From contig NC_080046.1 of assembly GCF_012489685.1 (NCBI RefSeq), forward strand, positions 62,511,984 through 62,575,983: a stretch of DNA of 64,000 bases, in the 5' to 3' direction. The notes beneath the pieces were generated by a model. The model did not search any database. It was not told the origin of the DNA and worked only from the letters and a program-made list of their open reading frames with translations. Origin of the DNA: Lotus japonicus. Lineage: Eukaryota > Streptophyta > Magnoliopsida > Fabales > Fabaceae. The stretch's first letter is position 1; each line of letters begins with the position of its first letter. Shown here one piece after another: positions 1-12,628 of this stretch. A program made the position numbers and the translations under genes.

Positions 1-1118
1 AAAGTCGTCCAAATGTAAATTGGCCAAACTAATGGCTAAGTAAAAATTAAACGAGACAACTTCACAAAGATTGAGTGTTCTCACTATAACATGGTTCAAT
101 CACTATAAATACAAGTTTGGTCGTCAAATCAATTAAGTATGGTTTATTATTACTTACATTTAATTCTTCTATTCTTAGATAATTCTCTCTAAAGTGTCTT
201 CACTAACTTGGTTTTGGAATGTCATTTACAGGTACTTCCATTTTTGTGTATACTCCCTGCCTCACTACAATCTCTGCCTATTTTACCGTCACACGCAGCG
301 CCATACATTGGCTTAAGGTACGTTTATTATATTTTTGGAAGAACATTTATGAACACATTTATATGAAAGTGATTTATGTATATTAAGGTAAATTTTAGTT
401 GTAAAATCACATAATTGATTATATTTTACCCTAGAAGATAGAAGCTATAATTTGTTGTTTCATCTCAGAATTGACTTTGAGAGATAGAACCGATTTTAAC
501 TATGAAAATCAAATATAACACTTGCAAGTTGCAAACATGAGTCCAAACATGTCCTATATGTCTTTAGTATCGAGATCTTCACAAGAAAATCTGATCCTAC
601 ACGTGAAGGTTAGGTGTTATATTTAGTTGCCTGAATCAACTTCATCATGTGTGAACAAGGCACTTAAGCATAGTGAAGAGTCAACTACTACCATCAGTTC
701 AGTACAAGATATATATTATAAACCCATACAATAGAATTGAAGAATCTACCACAATGTGAAGTACATGTGGGGGGAGAAATACATTTCAGAATTTAACAAG
801 AGGGTCTTCAAAAGATAAACCTTTATTTTTCTATTTTTGTATTGTAGTGTGGGGTTGTTTCCAATGACATAAGACAAGAAAGACTCATACAATATCTAAT
901 TCTTCGATAATTTAGTGTCAAGTCAGTGATGATTTTAACTACTTCCTTTGAAAATCATGAAGCAAACAAGAGTTTCCGATGTAATGGTTGATTATTTTGC
1001 ACAAAATGTTCACGTGTGCTTACATGATGCTGGAAAATGGCATGCTGAGATTAATTAAGTCTAAATTCAAAAGTTTGAGACTCTTGGAGTATGCAGACAA
1101 AACCATGTAGTTGTTTCC
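1..1118. other. intergenic, no gene recognised
   Basis: AT-rich sequence with no convincing coding region, RNA gene or element end. Open frames are short and have no recognisable motif. It could hold part of a gene whose main body lies to the left of the window, but I cannot show this. Confidence 0.4.
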
Positions 1119-1596
1119 TGTTAGGAAATAACACAGCTGAAGAAGTAAAGTAAAACCAGGAGCGCAATCAACAACACAAGAATATAACGTGGAAACTCCA
1201 AAACCGGAGAAAAAATCACGGTCGTTGTCAAAACCGACAACCAGAGAATACAGAGAATAAACACTATGTGAAAATTGTTACAACACATAGACTTCACTCT
1301 CAACCACCCCAGTACACCCACACTCTCCAAAGTAAATATTTGAACTACATCTCACAATGCTCTAAAACAAGAGCATAAGAGAAAAAGAAAACACAAAATA
1401 AACTTAAAGTGTTTTCAGGTGCTACATCTTGGTGTTTTGGTGTGTTGAAACAAGGAGCTTGAGATCCCTATATATAGTCTTGGACCCTCCCACCCCTCAC
1501 TAATCTAAGCGATGTGGGACTTCTCCAAGATGCATAACTTGATCTTTTTTCTCCTTCATTAGCAATGTGAGACTTACATTGCAATCAACCCCAACA
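1119..1596 (-). repeat. 3' LTR of the copia-like element
   Basis: 478 bp, TG...CA. It differs from the partner copy by a short duplicated AGAATA-type segment and a few substitutions, so the two LTRs have diverged only modestly. Confidence 0.85.
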
Positions 1597-1660
1597 ATCT
1601 CCACCTTGATTGTAATGGTCTTCAGTCTTCATTGTCTATAACGACAATCATTGTCTTCAC

Positions 1661-2365
1661 TAGGGGTGTACAAGGGACGGGTTGGGACGGGTTTTGGTTA
1701 ACCCTAACCCGACCCTAAATATTGATCGGGTCAACTCACAGACCCTAACCCGTCCCTAGACCCGAAGCAACCCGACATTATGCGGGTCCAATTTAGGACG
1801 GGTCTATGTAGGACGGGACCGGGTTGACCCGAGGGACAATAAGTTTAAGACTATTTGATACTAATTGTAAAATTTAAAGATAATAACATACTAAAAGAGT
1901 TATAAGTTGGAACCATTTTTTAGAAGAAATAACTTGAAAGAATTCAATTCTTTCATAATCTATTGCACTTGAGAGGTTTACATTTTGTTTGATCATTTCT
2001 TCACTTGTCTCACATATGCATAATACACACACATGATTTTCTCTTGTTAGAGCATGAAAGTGTCAATAGTTAATTTAATTCATAAGGTAAATGTTAAACA
2101 TTTTAATTTCATCTACATGATAAGATAAATTTGAGCACCATGTATCACATTTTAATCATTATGACAAATTAAAATTTTATCAAATATATATGTGGGACGG
2201 GCCGGGTGACCCGAGTTTCAACCCGAACCCGACCCGACCCGAAGTCGGGTAACTCAAAGATCAACCCGAACCCGGTCTCTTTTAATGATCGGGCCGGGTT
2301 CAACCCGGCCCTAAAGGCTTGGGCCGGGACGGGTCGCGGGTAGGGTCGGGTCTTGTACACCCCTA
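1661..2365. mobile_element. non-autonomous hAT-type DNA transposon
   Basis: A 705-bp insertion with terminal inverted repeats: TAGGGGTGTACAAG at the left end, its complement CTTGTACACCCCTA at the right. It is flanked by a perfect 8-bp duplication, GTCTTCAC, at 1653-1660 and 2366-2373. The 8-bp duplication and TAGGG-type ends are typical of hAT elements. The subterminal regions are dense in GGGACGGG/GGGTCGGGT repeats, as expected of transposase-binding clusters. There is no transposase frame. It sits inside the copia-like element and is therefore younger. Confidence 0.9.
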
Positions 2366-2893
2366 GTCTTCACCGACAAACACAATTCTCATTGTCTATA
2401 TACCGACAAATTAAATTATCATACTCCACCATAAAAGAGTATACTACACTTATAACTAAACCATCCCAAGAAATTTCTTCACTTGGAACTAAACCATTCC
2501 AAGAATTTTCACATGCCGAAACCTTGCTGAAAATTTATGGTGCAACTTCCATGTTGGCTTTCTCCGGAAGTTCATCAGCCATCGACATAACCACGTAACT
2601 TGCATCGATGCCAACCAATGCCTGCACGCTATCACCACACACCTTGCATCTATATCAACCAATGCCCGTGTGCCACCTGGACAAATATTATGCCCAGAAC
2701 ACCTTGTGTAATCACGATTGCATCAACTCCTCCATCAGAGCATCATTGCAGCTGCAAACCGACTGTAGACCGTGCACCAGGTTGGTTCCCAGCCAGAACC
2801 TCCCAAAACAACACTTCACAATGTCACACTTCTTCAACACCTTCGCAATACCACACAAAGTGATATCCATCGAACCGGAAGCTCTGATACCAC

Positions 2894-3370
2894 TATTAGG
2901 AAATAACACAGCTGAATAAGTAAAGTAAAATCAGGAGCGCAATCAACAACACAAGAATATAACGTGGAAACTCCAAAACCGGAGAAAAAACCACGGTCGT
3001 TGTCAAAACCGACAACCAGAGAATAAACACTATGTGAAAATTGTTACAACACATAGACTTCACTCTCAACCACCTCATAACCTCAGTACACCCACACTCT
3101 CCAAAGTAAATATTTGAACTACATCTCACAATGCTCTAAAACAAGAGCATAAGAGAAAAAGAAAACACAAAATAAACTTAAAGTGTTTTCAGGTGCTACA
3201 TCTTGGTGTTTTGGTGTGTTGAAACAAGGAGCTTGAGATCCCTATATATAGTCTTGGACCCTCCCACCCCTCACTAATCTAAGCGATGTGAGACTTCTCC
3301 AAGATGCATAACTTGATCTTTTTTCTCCTTCATTAGCAATGTAGGACTTATATTACAATCAACCCCAACA
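2894..3370 (-). repeat. 5' LTR of the copia-like element
   Basis: 477 bp, nearly identical to 1119-1596. It is followed on its inner side by the tRNA-Met primer-binding site at 2881-2892. Its outermost inner-side base pair reads TA instead of TG. Confidence 0.85.
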
Positions 3371-4224
3371 ATCCTTCACTGGTTTTTCTCAGGGTTGATT
3401 CCAGCAAAATAGTATTTCACTTATATCAATTACTTGGTCATCATGGAAAGTTCTCAGAAAATGCACTAGATTTATTGAAAAGACAATTAACGATAACAGT
3501 TTACAGGGTCAAGGTGTTTTTTAAAACTCTTGATTCTGAAGTTAGAATCAATTCCAAGAAGAAACTTCTATAAGTTACTTCTAAGGTTTCAGAATTGATT
3601 ATGACGAAATAGAAGTTGATCCAAACATGCTATAAATATGTGTCTTTTTCATTTAGTCTATTAATTAGCTTGGCCATTACAATAAACTGATATATATATA
3701 TATATCAAGAATGAATATTGTTTATCTTTATCAAATCCCAATACCTTTTGCAGGGACCTGATGCAATAATTGTCTCAGTAAGTTTTAAATTGTTTACTGA
3801 GTTCAAAAACTAAATTTTTGGTCTATTCTTTAAACTTAAGATATGAGTTCTTGTGCTTATCAGTTATCACTAATATAGAGAAAACACATTTTAAATGTCA
3901 TTGGAATTATGAAGAAAGTGACTGTTGTGAAGTAAAAACTCAAAGTGCAGTTTGTGGAGCTCCCTTTGAAGTATTTGACAAGTGCAGGGTGTATTTATTT
4001 TCAATATTCAGTTTAATTTTGAAGTAAGTGGGAGGTGAAATGAAAAGGGGAGAACAGTTTTCATAAAAAAATTGTCCTTTTAACTTCTCTCCATCATCAA
4101 TTCAGGGTCTTTAAAAGACTTCTCACCAGTCCCAAACTTCACACATTCATATTCTGCAGTCCTATTTAACTTCCCTAAGCTACATCACATTTTCTTAGCT
4201 CATCCAAAACACATTTTCATTGCC
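3371..4224. promoter_or_regulatory. upstream region of the ERF gene
   Basis: 854 bp between the LTR element and the ERF start codon. It contains a short (AT)n run near 3691-3704 and a TATA-like CTATTTAAC near 4161-4170, about 60 bp before the ATG. No other gene is evident. The LTR element ends about 0.85 kb upstream of the coding region and may mark the outer limit of the original promoter. Confidence 0.4.
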
Positions 4225-5163
4225 ATGTCTACCTCTAGAAACTCAGAATCTTTCCTCAAAGGATATGACCCTAATCAAACCCAAATAAACTTATCTCTCC
4301 TTCAAAGAAACACATCTCCTTGCAGTGAGAGAAGAGGCAGAAAAAAGCAAGCAGATCCAGGGAGGTTTCTTGGGGTGAGGCGCCGCCCTTGGGGTCGATA
4401 TGCTGCTGAAATCAGAGACCCTGCAACTAAAGAAAGACACTGGCTTGGAACATTTGACACTGCTCAAGAAGCAGCTCTTGCTTATGACAGAGCTGCTCTG
4501 TCCATGAAAGGTAGCCAAGCAAGAACCAATTTCATATACTCTGATGACACCAATCTTCACAATGTTCTCAGTCCAATGAATGTTCAAGCTCTCTTACCAG
4601 CTTCTCAGTTCCACAATAACACTCAGAGCACACAACCAACCAATCAGAATAGCCTCTCTCACATTAATACTTCCAACATTGGAAGCTCCTCTGGCTTGAA
4701 TGCTGAAAGTGCATATGGGTCACCCCATGATGACAATTTCTTCTTCTCCAATGATTCTTCTAACTCAGGCTATTTGGAATGCATAGTTCCTGATAACTGT
4801 TTCAGACCTGCTTCAAGTGATCAAAAAGCTGGTAGCAGCATTAACACAAACACCATGCAGGCTCAATCACATTTTGACAACATTGCATTCTCTCAAGAAG
4901 CCTCAAACATGAATTTTCCATCTTACCCAAGTGAACTTGGTCAAGGATTATGGGGTAATCAACAATCATGGGATTTCAATTCTTCTAATGAACTTAATTC
5001 AGCCATGTTTCACAATCCATTAAGGAATGAAGAAGGGTGCATGTATGCATTTTGTCCCATCAGTGACAGTCCAAACTATGGGCCAATGACTGAGGCTGTT
5101 TCTTCAACTACAACATCATTTCCTCTCTTTGGGGATGTTGACTTTGAATACTCACTCTTCTAA
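4225..5163 (+). CDS. AP2/ERF transcription factor, PUCHI/BD1/FZP/LEP type
   Basis: A single-exon gene for 312 residues. One AP2/ERF DNA-binding domain spans about residues 48-105. It has the ERF-type [11 protein letters not shown] strand and the Ala/Asp pair that marks ERF rather than DREB proteins, so binding to GCC-box-like sites in the nucleus is expected. A basic stretch (RRGRKK, about 36-41) precedes the domain. The flanks GRFLGVRRR and [14 protein letters not shown] match the group that includes Arabidopsis PUCHI and LEAFY PETIOLE and grass BD1/FZP, regulators of lateral-root, petiole and spikelet or floral meristem identity. The rest is low-complexity, rich in Ser and Asn, ending in an acidic-hydrophobic tail ([11 protein letters not shown]) that may be an activation segment. 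The ATG at 4225 is the first in frame and fits the family. Family membership is strong; which member is the ortholog is inference. Confidence 0.93.
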   Translation: MSTSRNSESFLKGYDPNQTQINLSLLQRNTSPCSERRGRKKQADPGRFLGVRRRPWGRYAAEIRDPATKERHWLGTFDTAQEAALAYDRAALSMKGSQARTNFIYSDDTNLHNVLSPMNVQALLPASQFHNNTQSTQPTNQNSLSHINTSNIGSSSGLNAESAYGSPHDDNFFFSNDSSNSGYLECIVPDNCFRPASSDQKAGSSINTNTMQAQSHFDNIAFSQEASNMNFPSYPSELGQGLWGNQQSWDFNSSNELNSAMFHNPLRNEEGCMYAFCPISDSPNYGPMTEAVSSTTTSFPLFGDVDFEYSLF

Positions 5164-8100
5164 ACCCTTGTTGAGGTACCTTTATCAAGGGAGGCCCTAG
5201 ACTTTTAGGTCTTGTGTAACTTGCATGCAGTTAGTACGTGTGTCTAGCTTGAAAGTTTGGTCTAGGAAGTATAGGGAAGTCTTTTATTCTAATGCTTTAC
5301 ACATGGGGTGAGCTTTGCCTTTTATGGTTCTTGCACACACTCTTGTACCACTACCAATTCCATGTTTCACTTCAAGGAAACTCATTATTCCTTTTATCAT
5401 CATATCATCATTAGTAAAATTCACTACTTAAAATTTGTCTAAATGACAGTCTCATTCTTATCTAAAATCTACACTCGACCTCAAACTCTTATAATAAGTT
5501 AACACCATATAATACATTTTAAACAATAGAATTCCAATAAAATAAAAAACAGAGGAAGAAAATTGATACAACTTTATCAAGGATAAACTCATGGTATGTA
5601 ACTTAATGTATGTCAATACGTCTTTTTCTATAGCGACTCTCCACCACACTATGTGTATATATATATATATAGAGACAGACATGCACGCGCACGGAGGAAA
5701 CATGTTGATAGCAAGGTTTATTGCTATGTTTAATTTTCGGCTGCTTGCCTAAACTTTTGGGTACAATGAAATAAAGGCAGTCATCCATGCTCCAAGCACC
5801 CTGGGAACAACATGGTCTATATGAGTAGACTCCGATATCAATTGATTTTGAGAAAGAAAAATTGAGCTTATTTGAGTTCAACTTATAACATAAAGGCTTA
5901 TGTATTGGAAGAACTTATGTGAATAGTTTATATTCTATTTATAAGTTGTTTTAAACTTATTTTTATAAGCCGGTCAAAATGGCTTAAGAATAAGCATGTA
6001 TACCTATTTATAACATATTTTGAGTTTATTTCAATAAGCTTTTCAATTTAGCGCTAATACATGTTGGCTTAGTTCGTAAGAGCTAGACACTTCTCATAAA
6101 AAAGTTGTGTCAATGCCAATGTGAGACTTGTGTTGGTAAGCGATTTGTAAGTACATCTATAACCGATATATGGTCCCGAAGGCATGCCCTAACCCATGGT
6201 AATGACCGGAGCCAAATCGACCTAAACTTTTCGTAATCGAGCTTATTGTTATAAATGTTTGGTATGCAGCTTACTACCCATTCCCCTTAGCTGTCTATTT
6301 CTAGATTAGATATTAGTTTTCTCTTCTCCATTCTCCTACTCTTCTATAATTTCTCAAGCTGCAAGATTCTAGCGGAAGTTCAATTCTCAAAAGAGATCTA
6401 TGCTCATTTTGAAGCAATATCATGGTTAGTAGTAGGATCAAGGCATCTAGGCACCCCAAATCCTATTTTGGGGGGAACAATGTTGATAAGAACAACTGAA
6501 AAGTATATATACTTGTTTACTTAATTGGTAATTGACTTTGTTTGAAGAATGTTTATCAAGAAAGGCATTAGAAGTGGGTTAGTGGTGAGGAATTTCTTAG
6601 TTACTACTTACTAGGCACTAGCATAGTCCAAACTTATATTCTAGAGGATCTCTCAAGCTTCATAGTGCTTTGCTAGGTGCGCAACTGAAAGAAACCGCCT
6701 TATCTTATCCTAGAAGCTAGAACACTAAAGAATTGCCACAACTTTCATTACCAATTTAATTAACTGGCTGTAGCTGATACAAATAAGGTGGTGGGGGTGT
6801 ATATTAGAATGACCCCTCTTTATAATATACATGCCCAAAATATTATTTAAGAAAAAAGTCATACTTGAACTCATTTTAATGGATAAGATCCATACCCATG
6901 CCCAATTGAAATTGGAAACATTTACAACCAAACATAGATTCATACCCATATTTTAATTAAATGAGCTATATTCTCATGTTTTTGTTTTTCTATGGATTTA
7001 AAGTATATATACCGTAAATGTAAAACTTATTTATATTAACATTCAATAGTCATTTACCATGCCAAAAAAAAGAAGAATCACATCAAAATAATAGAATATC
7101 TGTGTAAAACTGTTTTAGAGAACCAAAAATTTTGTATGAAAGGAAAAGGTGAAAGAGTAACAAAAATCCTTTACACTATACTTTTTATGCTAAAAGCACA
7201 AATTCTTTTTCATATCAATCAACATTTTCCGATAATCCTCTTTTCATGTTTTTTGAACAAACTAATAAAAAAACATTTTTCAATTAAAATTACCTCTAAA
7301 TCAACATAGAGAAATCACATTAATTAAAATTATATAATCTAACTTCAGAAATAAAGCCAATCACCCAACTTATTTGAATGATAAAAACCCTACCTATTGT
7401 GAATAGCCTCCAAAAGACCAAAATCAATTGTCATCCTTTCCTAAAAGTACCTGATCTCACATCAAAGCTTGATCAGGTATACTTAAAGAAAAGATGAAAA
7501 ATGGACATCACACATTCAAATGGGTTAATTTAAATGTGTTTCTTCATACACGTATTCTGTAATAAATTTAAGTACCAAGTCAAGCTTTCACTGTCACAAC
7601 ATCACTGTGCATCTCAAATCATATAAGATAGCAATGTGAAGCCTCATTTTAGTCTCCTGATTACTTCTCCTCACAGTAAACCCTGTATACAAGTTGGGAA
7701 ATATAATGAACAGGTTTTTCAATGCAACAACGGAAAATTGTTCCCAAATTCAAAATGGGTTGAGGTGAAGAGGCATAAACACAGTCAATGAAAGTTTCAA
7801 GTCTGGGCAGAATGATCTCATATAAAAAAGTTTGAAGCATAAATAAGCAGAACAAACTCCAAAAATTGGAGATTCTGGATGGAGATGTGCACAATGGGCT
7901 TGCAGATTCTTTAGGAGTTATTCAAAAAAGCAAGGTGGTTGTATGGGTTGCTAAAATTTCCAAGGTTGGCCATGGCTTATTCAAGATCAGAGGGATGACC
8001 ACAAAAAGATTATATAAACACGAAGATAATTGATGTCAAGTGTGCTAGACCTGAATGTGGAACTGGGATAACTGAAAAAAGAAAAAACCTATTTGAGGAC

Positions 8101-8173
8101 CTCCTTGAATAATGATGTCCAGTTGAAGAATTGAGATAAAAAGGAGTAATGATGAGGTATGCATTCACATTGC
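5164..8173. other. intergenic; ATAAGC-type repeat, otherwise nothing recognised
   Basis: The 3' flank of the ERF gene, then AT-rich DNA. About 5865-6060 is rich in ATAAGCTT/CTTATAAG words and resembles the repeat at 52.1-52.35 kb. A (TA)n run lies near 5648-5664. The rest, up to the 3' UTR of the zinc-finger gene, shows no coding pattern. Confidence 0.4.
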
Positions 8174-11100
8174 TTAGCTTGAAGTGTGAGAAACATTGCT
8201 ACTTGTGGTGGAATTGACTGCTGCTAAAGGAATGGAACTCTGAGCAGATGGTTGAGTGCTTGATTGAGAAACAGGTTCACCGGTAGACAAAGTCAAGCCA
8301 ACAGATCCGGTCGATGTGTTCATTGATGAAGATATTCTGGATGGAACAGACTCCTTGTTGGATCCTGTGGTAAGTCCGGGCTGCAATTCTGATGATGAAG
8401 ATGGTGGAGCAAGAGTACCAATTGATGAACCCACAGGATAGGGCGCAACTGGCATGTCAGTCAGGGAAGAAGCAGATGGACTGTAACTCATTGAAGACAT
8501 AGGATGATCAAACTTGCATGCAGGACCAAACTTACATACTCCCCGCTGTGCATAATGAGTGCAAGGTGGTGCCCCCTGATTATCAATCACAAACATTAGA
8601 TGCTTGATGAATACGAACATAGTCAAATAATATATTTGGAAAACATTTCAATTGAAGAAACAAACTTTTCATTGCCAATTGTTAGTTTTTTAAACAGTTA
8701 AAGTGCCAAATGAAATTGAAATACCTGCGTTGAACAAAGAAAAACAGGAATGCATGAGGAAGAGAGACAACAATAACAGCTAAGAGGAACATCAAAGACT
8801 AGTTTACTAATTTCCGAAGTAACCACATTCAAGAAAATAATGAAGAGCTCTTAATGTTCCAAATTTAAAATCACAGGAAGGAAACAGAAAATTTACCCGT
8901 GAAAAAAAGTTTGAACTCAAGCTAGTATGAGAACGTAATATAAGCTAGAGAGACAAAAAACAGATGACAGAGCACAGGAGTTCTACGAAAAAAAAAACGC
9001 ATGCAACTGATGGAGACATGGAGCAAGCAACTATGCACAAACTCAAATAACCAAGTTTAAATAAAAACTTCGTATTTAAGCACAAAAAAAAATATATGAC
9101 AGAAATAAAATTCAGGTATATGAACAAGATGTGTTGGACATTGAATTAAAATCATTCATACACACCTCTTATCAGCTTAAGTTTTTCATGCTTTGTCTAT
9201 TCTGCATATGACATACATAGACTATCATTTCTAAGGTGTGCCATTTGGAACAATGTGCTAGTGAGTAGTGACTTAGAGGAGTTCCGACTTAAAGTGTAAA
9301 CTTATCACCCTATGCAACATACTTCCTCAAACAATCAAATACAAAGCACAATTTGTTAATACTATTTAGGTAACATAAGATCATTACCCAGTACTCAATA
9401 GAATGTTAAAATACAGTGTCTCATAAATATTGATCTAAAGGCAAACTGCTGAAGGAGGAAATATATTTCCATATTCTTCTATGTTTTTATGATGATTAAA
9501 ACAATAAAATAATAAGATCTAAAGGGCTAATAAATAACTCTTTCATGTACCAAAAAATATGAAAACTTCCATAAATATGGGATAGATTTAAATGCTGGCC
9601 AAAAAAAGGATAGGCATGACATAAAAAACTTATTATTGGTTACAGATCTAACTATAATATGAAGGTGCCAAGAAATTATCTTAACAAGTACATATGGGGG
9701 AAAATATCCCTTAATGATCAATACATGAAGGTGAGAAATTATGCACAAGAAACTAACCAAAGTAGCATTGCATTCAAATACAATAGAACATGATAGCGTC
9801 AGTTAGTCTTTATTACTAAGTTTTAGTATTATCTTACAAACTTAAAAAGAGGCATCATATGTTTATAATACACAATATTCCGTGCTCTGGTAGACAAATA
9901 TCCACATTCAAATACTTTGAAGACGATCTTGCAGGCAGAAATTAACCAAGTACAGTCATTGTGATCAGACTGAAATATTTAACGAGCATACAACTAAAGG
10001 AAGGAAGAACCAAAGAGTGAAAGGAACGAACGCACAACGAAGTTGGAAATCCACTTGCATAAAAGGTAGATTCAATCCCAAGAGTGACACTACTAAACCA
10101 ACAGTTTTCCCCTCATGCTTTCAAATATTTCTACAAGAATCTCCAGTAGAGTACCGATGTATTGAAACACATTTGTAACATAATTTCATAAAATGGCCGT
10201 TCAACTAAAGTTAAGAGATTGTATATGCATGATATAACTAATATGAATGTGTGACATGTGATAACATAAAGACAAGAAACGATTGCTCCTGCTATGATTT
10301 GTTCTCAATGATAAATAGCAAACTACACTTAAGTTTCAGTAAAGCAAGTTTCAAATCCTAAATAAGCTATTGAAAACAAAATGATAAGAACCCAATTTGG
10401 TTATAACTAACAAATAGTTATTTCAATAACCTCATTCTACTAAATTTTGTTGGAGAGGGAAGATAGATAAACAGCAAAGCTTTTTTTTTTCTACCAGATA
10501 GAAGAGGGGAGATGGATCTTGCAGATATACTTCATAACTCAATAAGGGATGCCTTAGTTACAAAGAAGTTGAGACAATCATTACCGGGCGCAAAGGAAGG
10601 CCTGCAGGACTAAGAATGACATTCACTTTCGGCGCAGCATTCATGTCTGCTTGATGTTGATACCTATATGATGGACCCAATTTTGACTCCCCTATTTTCG
10701 AATAGTACTGAATTTCTGGTGGATATGGCCTTTCTGAAAATGACTGCTTCTGACTACTGCTTGAAGGACCAACTGAGAAACCAGAAGGTTGATATGGTCC
10801 AGTATAGGCAGCAGCAGATGAAGGTAGGTGAGTTATCCCATAAAGCTGTGTTGAACCAACATTAGATGGAGAGCTGGAAGGAAGTACTGGGCTTGTTGCA
10901 GAAGCCTGCACCAAGAGCTCAACAATTAAATGCTACATTGAATGTAAATATAATTTGAGTAAGAAGTCAAAAAAGAAATGCTTGACCTACTTGATATGGT
11001 CCCCAACCAGAAAAAGGAACCATAGTAGGGGAGACTACCACAGGTCCGTAGGGGCTGTGAACAAACGAACCAGGTAATAAAGGTGGCCTTGCAACCAGTA

Positions 11101-12278
11101 CACCGATTTGTTGAGATGAAGGACCAGATGGAGACTGTACGTTTTGATACAAGGGTGAAGGTACTGGTACAGGTAAAGGTGAAACCGGGGGAACTGGCGG
11201 TGGTGCTTGAATTTGAACACCAGTGGGAAGTGGATGATGGAATTTACAAGTTGCACTGAACTTACATTGTCCCGTTTTCACATAATAGGAGCACTCTTTC
11301 TCACCCTGTAAATTGTCATTGTTTGTAAGTACTCAAATTCAGAATAATCTTTTTGTATGATAAGAAAACAAGACCCAACATTCACAATACATGTAAAATT
11401 ATAAAGCAATACAGACCGGTCGTATTGGATATCCATAATAATTTAGTGACACCGGACTAGCCATGCCTCCTGCCTGCCTAGGGTGATGATACTTGCAAGA
11501 CGCACCGAATTTGCACGATCCTGTCCTCATATAATACTGCATATAATGTATCAGCAGATAGAGTCAATACAAAACAAAACCCACAAACTTCAAAGACAAA
11601 CAAACCAAAAAAAATTCGTAATCTCACTCGATCCTCCATTTACATAGTTAAGCACAATATTTTATACAAAACACAATGAATTACAGTGCAAATTGCCAAA
11701 GGCAATCAGTGATATTTCAGCATAAACATATAAAGCACCTGGCACACAGGCTGGCCTGCTCGTTCTGGATAGTCCCCGGCAGTTCTGGCAGCTCCAATAA
11801 CCTAACCAAGACACACAGAAATCCCCAAATTACAAAACGACACTGAATCAGAGTTCACAATGGAAAATTCAAAAAGCCTTTTCTGATTTAGCAAGGTCAT
11901 GAGTAAGATCAAACCAAATTGCACAATAGATACGCATGATGATGATCACAAACAAGGAATTTACCGCGCCACGGTCACGGGGATGATTGAACCGACACCG
12001 GGAACCAAAGCCGCAGAAACCGGTTCTCAAATAGTAGGAGCAATCAGCCTCATCGGGACGCTGCGGATACGATTCGTCGGAAGCAGCACCACCCAGCCCC
12101 AATTGCCACATAGGTTCTGCATTTTCCAGAATCAAGATCAAAACAAAGCTACATTCTACAAAAACCACGAATCGTGAAAATAGAAGGTACCTTCAAGGCC
12201 AGTTTCGCCGCCGGGTCCGGTCCATTCCGGCGACGGATCAGACCGCGAGCCCTCGTTGGAGCGGCCGTACTGCTCCAT
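8174..12278 (-). CDS. CCCH zinc-finger protein, seven exons, fourth finger degenerate
   Basis: Coding exons: 12191-12278, 11965-12116, 11739-11801, 11417-11536, 10991-11305, 10585-10905 and 8174-8575. All junctions are GT-AG and the frame is kept throughout (486 residues). The start is [10 protein letters not shown] at 12278. The protein is of the plant ZFN/C3H58 kind, with C-X8-C-X5-C-X3-H fingers that bind RNA or DNA. Fingers 1 ([20 protein letters not shown]), 2 (split over exons 3 and 4), 3 ([20 protein letters not shown]) and 5 ([20 protein letters not shown]) are intact. The fourth, in exon 6, reads [20 protein letters not shown]: its three cysteines are Ile, Ser and Tyr and only the His remains. 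Exon 6 has no stop or frameshift and its splice sites are good, so this is domain decay within a working gene. The last intron is long, 2.0 kb. From memory the closest relative is Arabidopsis At5g18550. Confidence 0.93.
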
Positions 12279-12628
12279 TGAACCGGAGCTGGTTGCGACG
12301 ACGACGACGACGGAGGAGAGAATGAGAGACGCTGCTCCGTCGATGAAATGCGCGTTTCGTTTGGATTGTAGAGTGAGAAAGTAGAGAGAGAAAATGGGGT
12401 TTCTAGTTTCTACTCTCTCTCTCTCTCACAGTGTCTTCCTCTGTCTATTGTTCTTCTTCTTCTACTACAATCTCTTTCTTTCTCTAGTTTCTCTCTCTTG
12501 ATTCTCTCTCTCAGTGCTCTCAGTCACTCTCTCTCTCTAGATTCTCACTCTCTCTCTTGATTCTCACTCTCTCTGTGAGAGGCTTCTTTTATTGGTCTGT
12601 GAGTTTGTTGGTTGGTTTTATTTATTTA
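12279..12628 (-). promoter_or_regulatory. CT-rich 5' leader and promoter of the CCCH gene
   Basis: Before the start codon on the minus strand lies a long GA/CT-rich tract (about 12370-12580), including several runs of CTCTCTCT on the plus strand. CT-rich leaders are common in plant housekeeping genes. The tract is cut off at about 12629 by the poly-A end of a LINE, which leaves only some 350 bp of original sequence before the element. Confidence 0.5.

Larger units (their letters stand above)
1119..3370 (-). mobile_element. small non-autonomous Ty1/copia-like LTR element
   Basis: Two near-identical direct repeats, 1119-1596 and 2894-3370, start TG (TA in the second) and end CA. Read on the minus strand, the right copy is the 5' LTR. 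Directly inside it, at 2881-2892, lies a primer-binding site complementary to initiator tRNA-Met (TGGTATCAGAGC on the minus strand). A purine-rich tract (AAGGTGGAGAT) abuts the other LTR near 1597. Each LTR has a TATATATAG box in the minus orientation, near 1468-1476 and 3242-3250. The interior is about 1.3 kb, of which 705 bp is a later insertion, and has no gag or pol frame, so the element must have moved in trans. No clean 5-bp target duplication is visible (TTTCC against ATCCT). Confidence 0.85.

Noticed and set aside
2600..2919. Overlapping frames of about 100 codons inside the LTR element
   Set aside because: They lie in the non-coding interior and LTR of the element and match no gag or pol motif.
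1114..3375. 5-bp target duplication for the copia-like element
   Set aside because: The flanks TTTCC and ATCCT do not match, so a duplication cannot be claimed.
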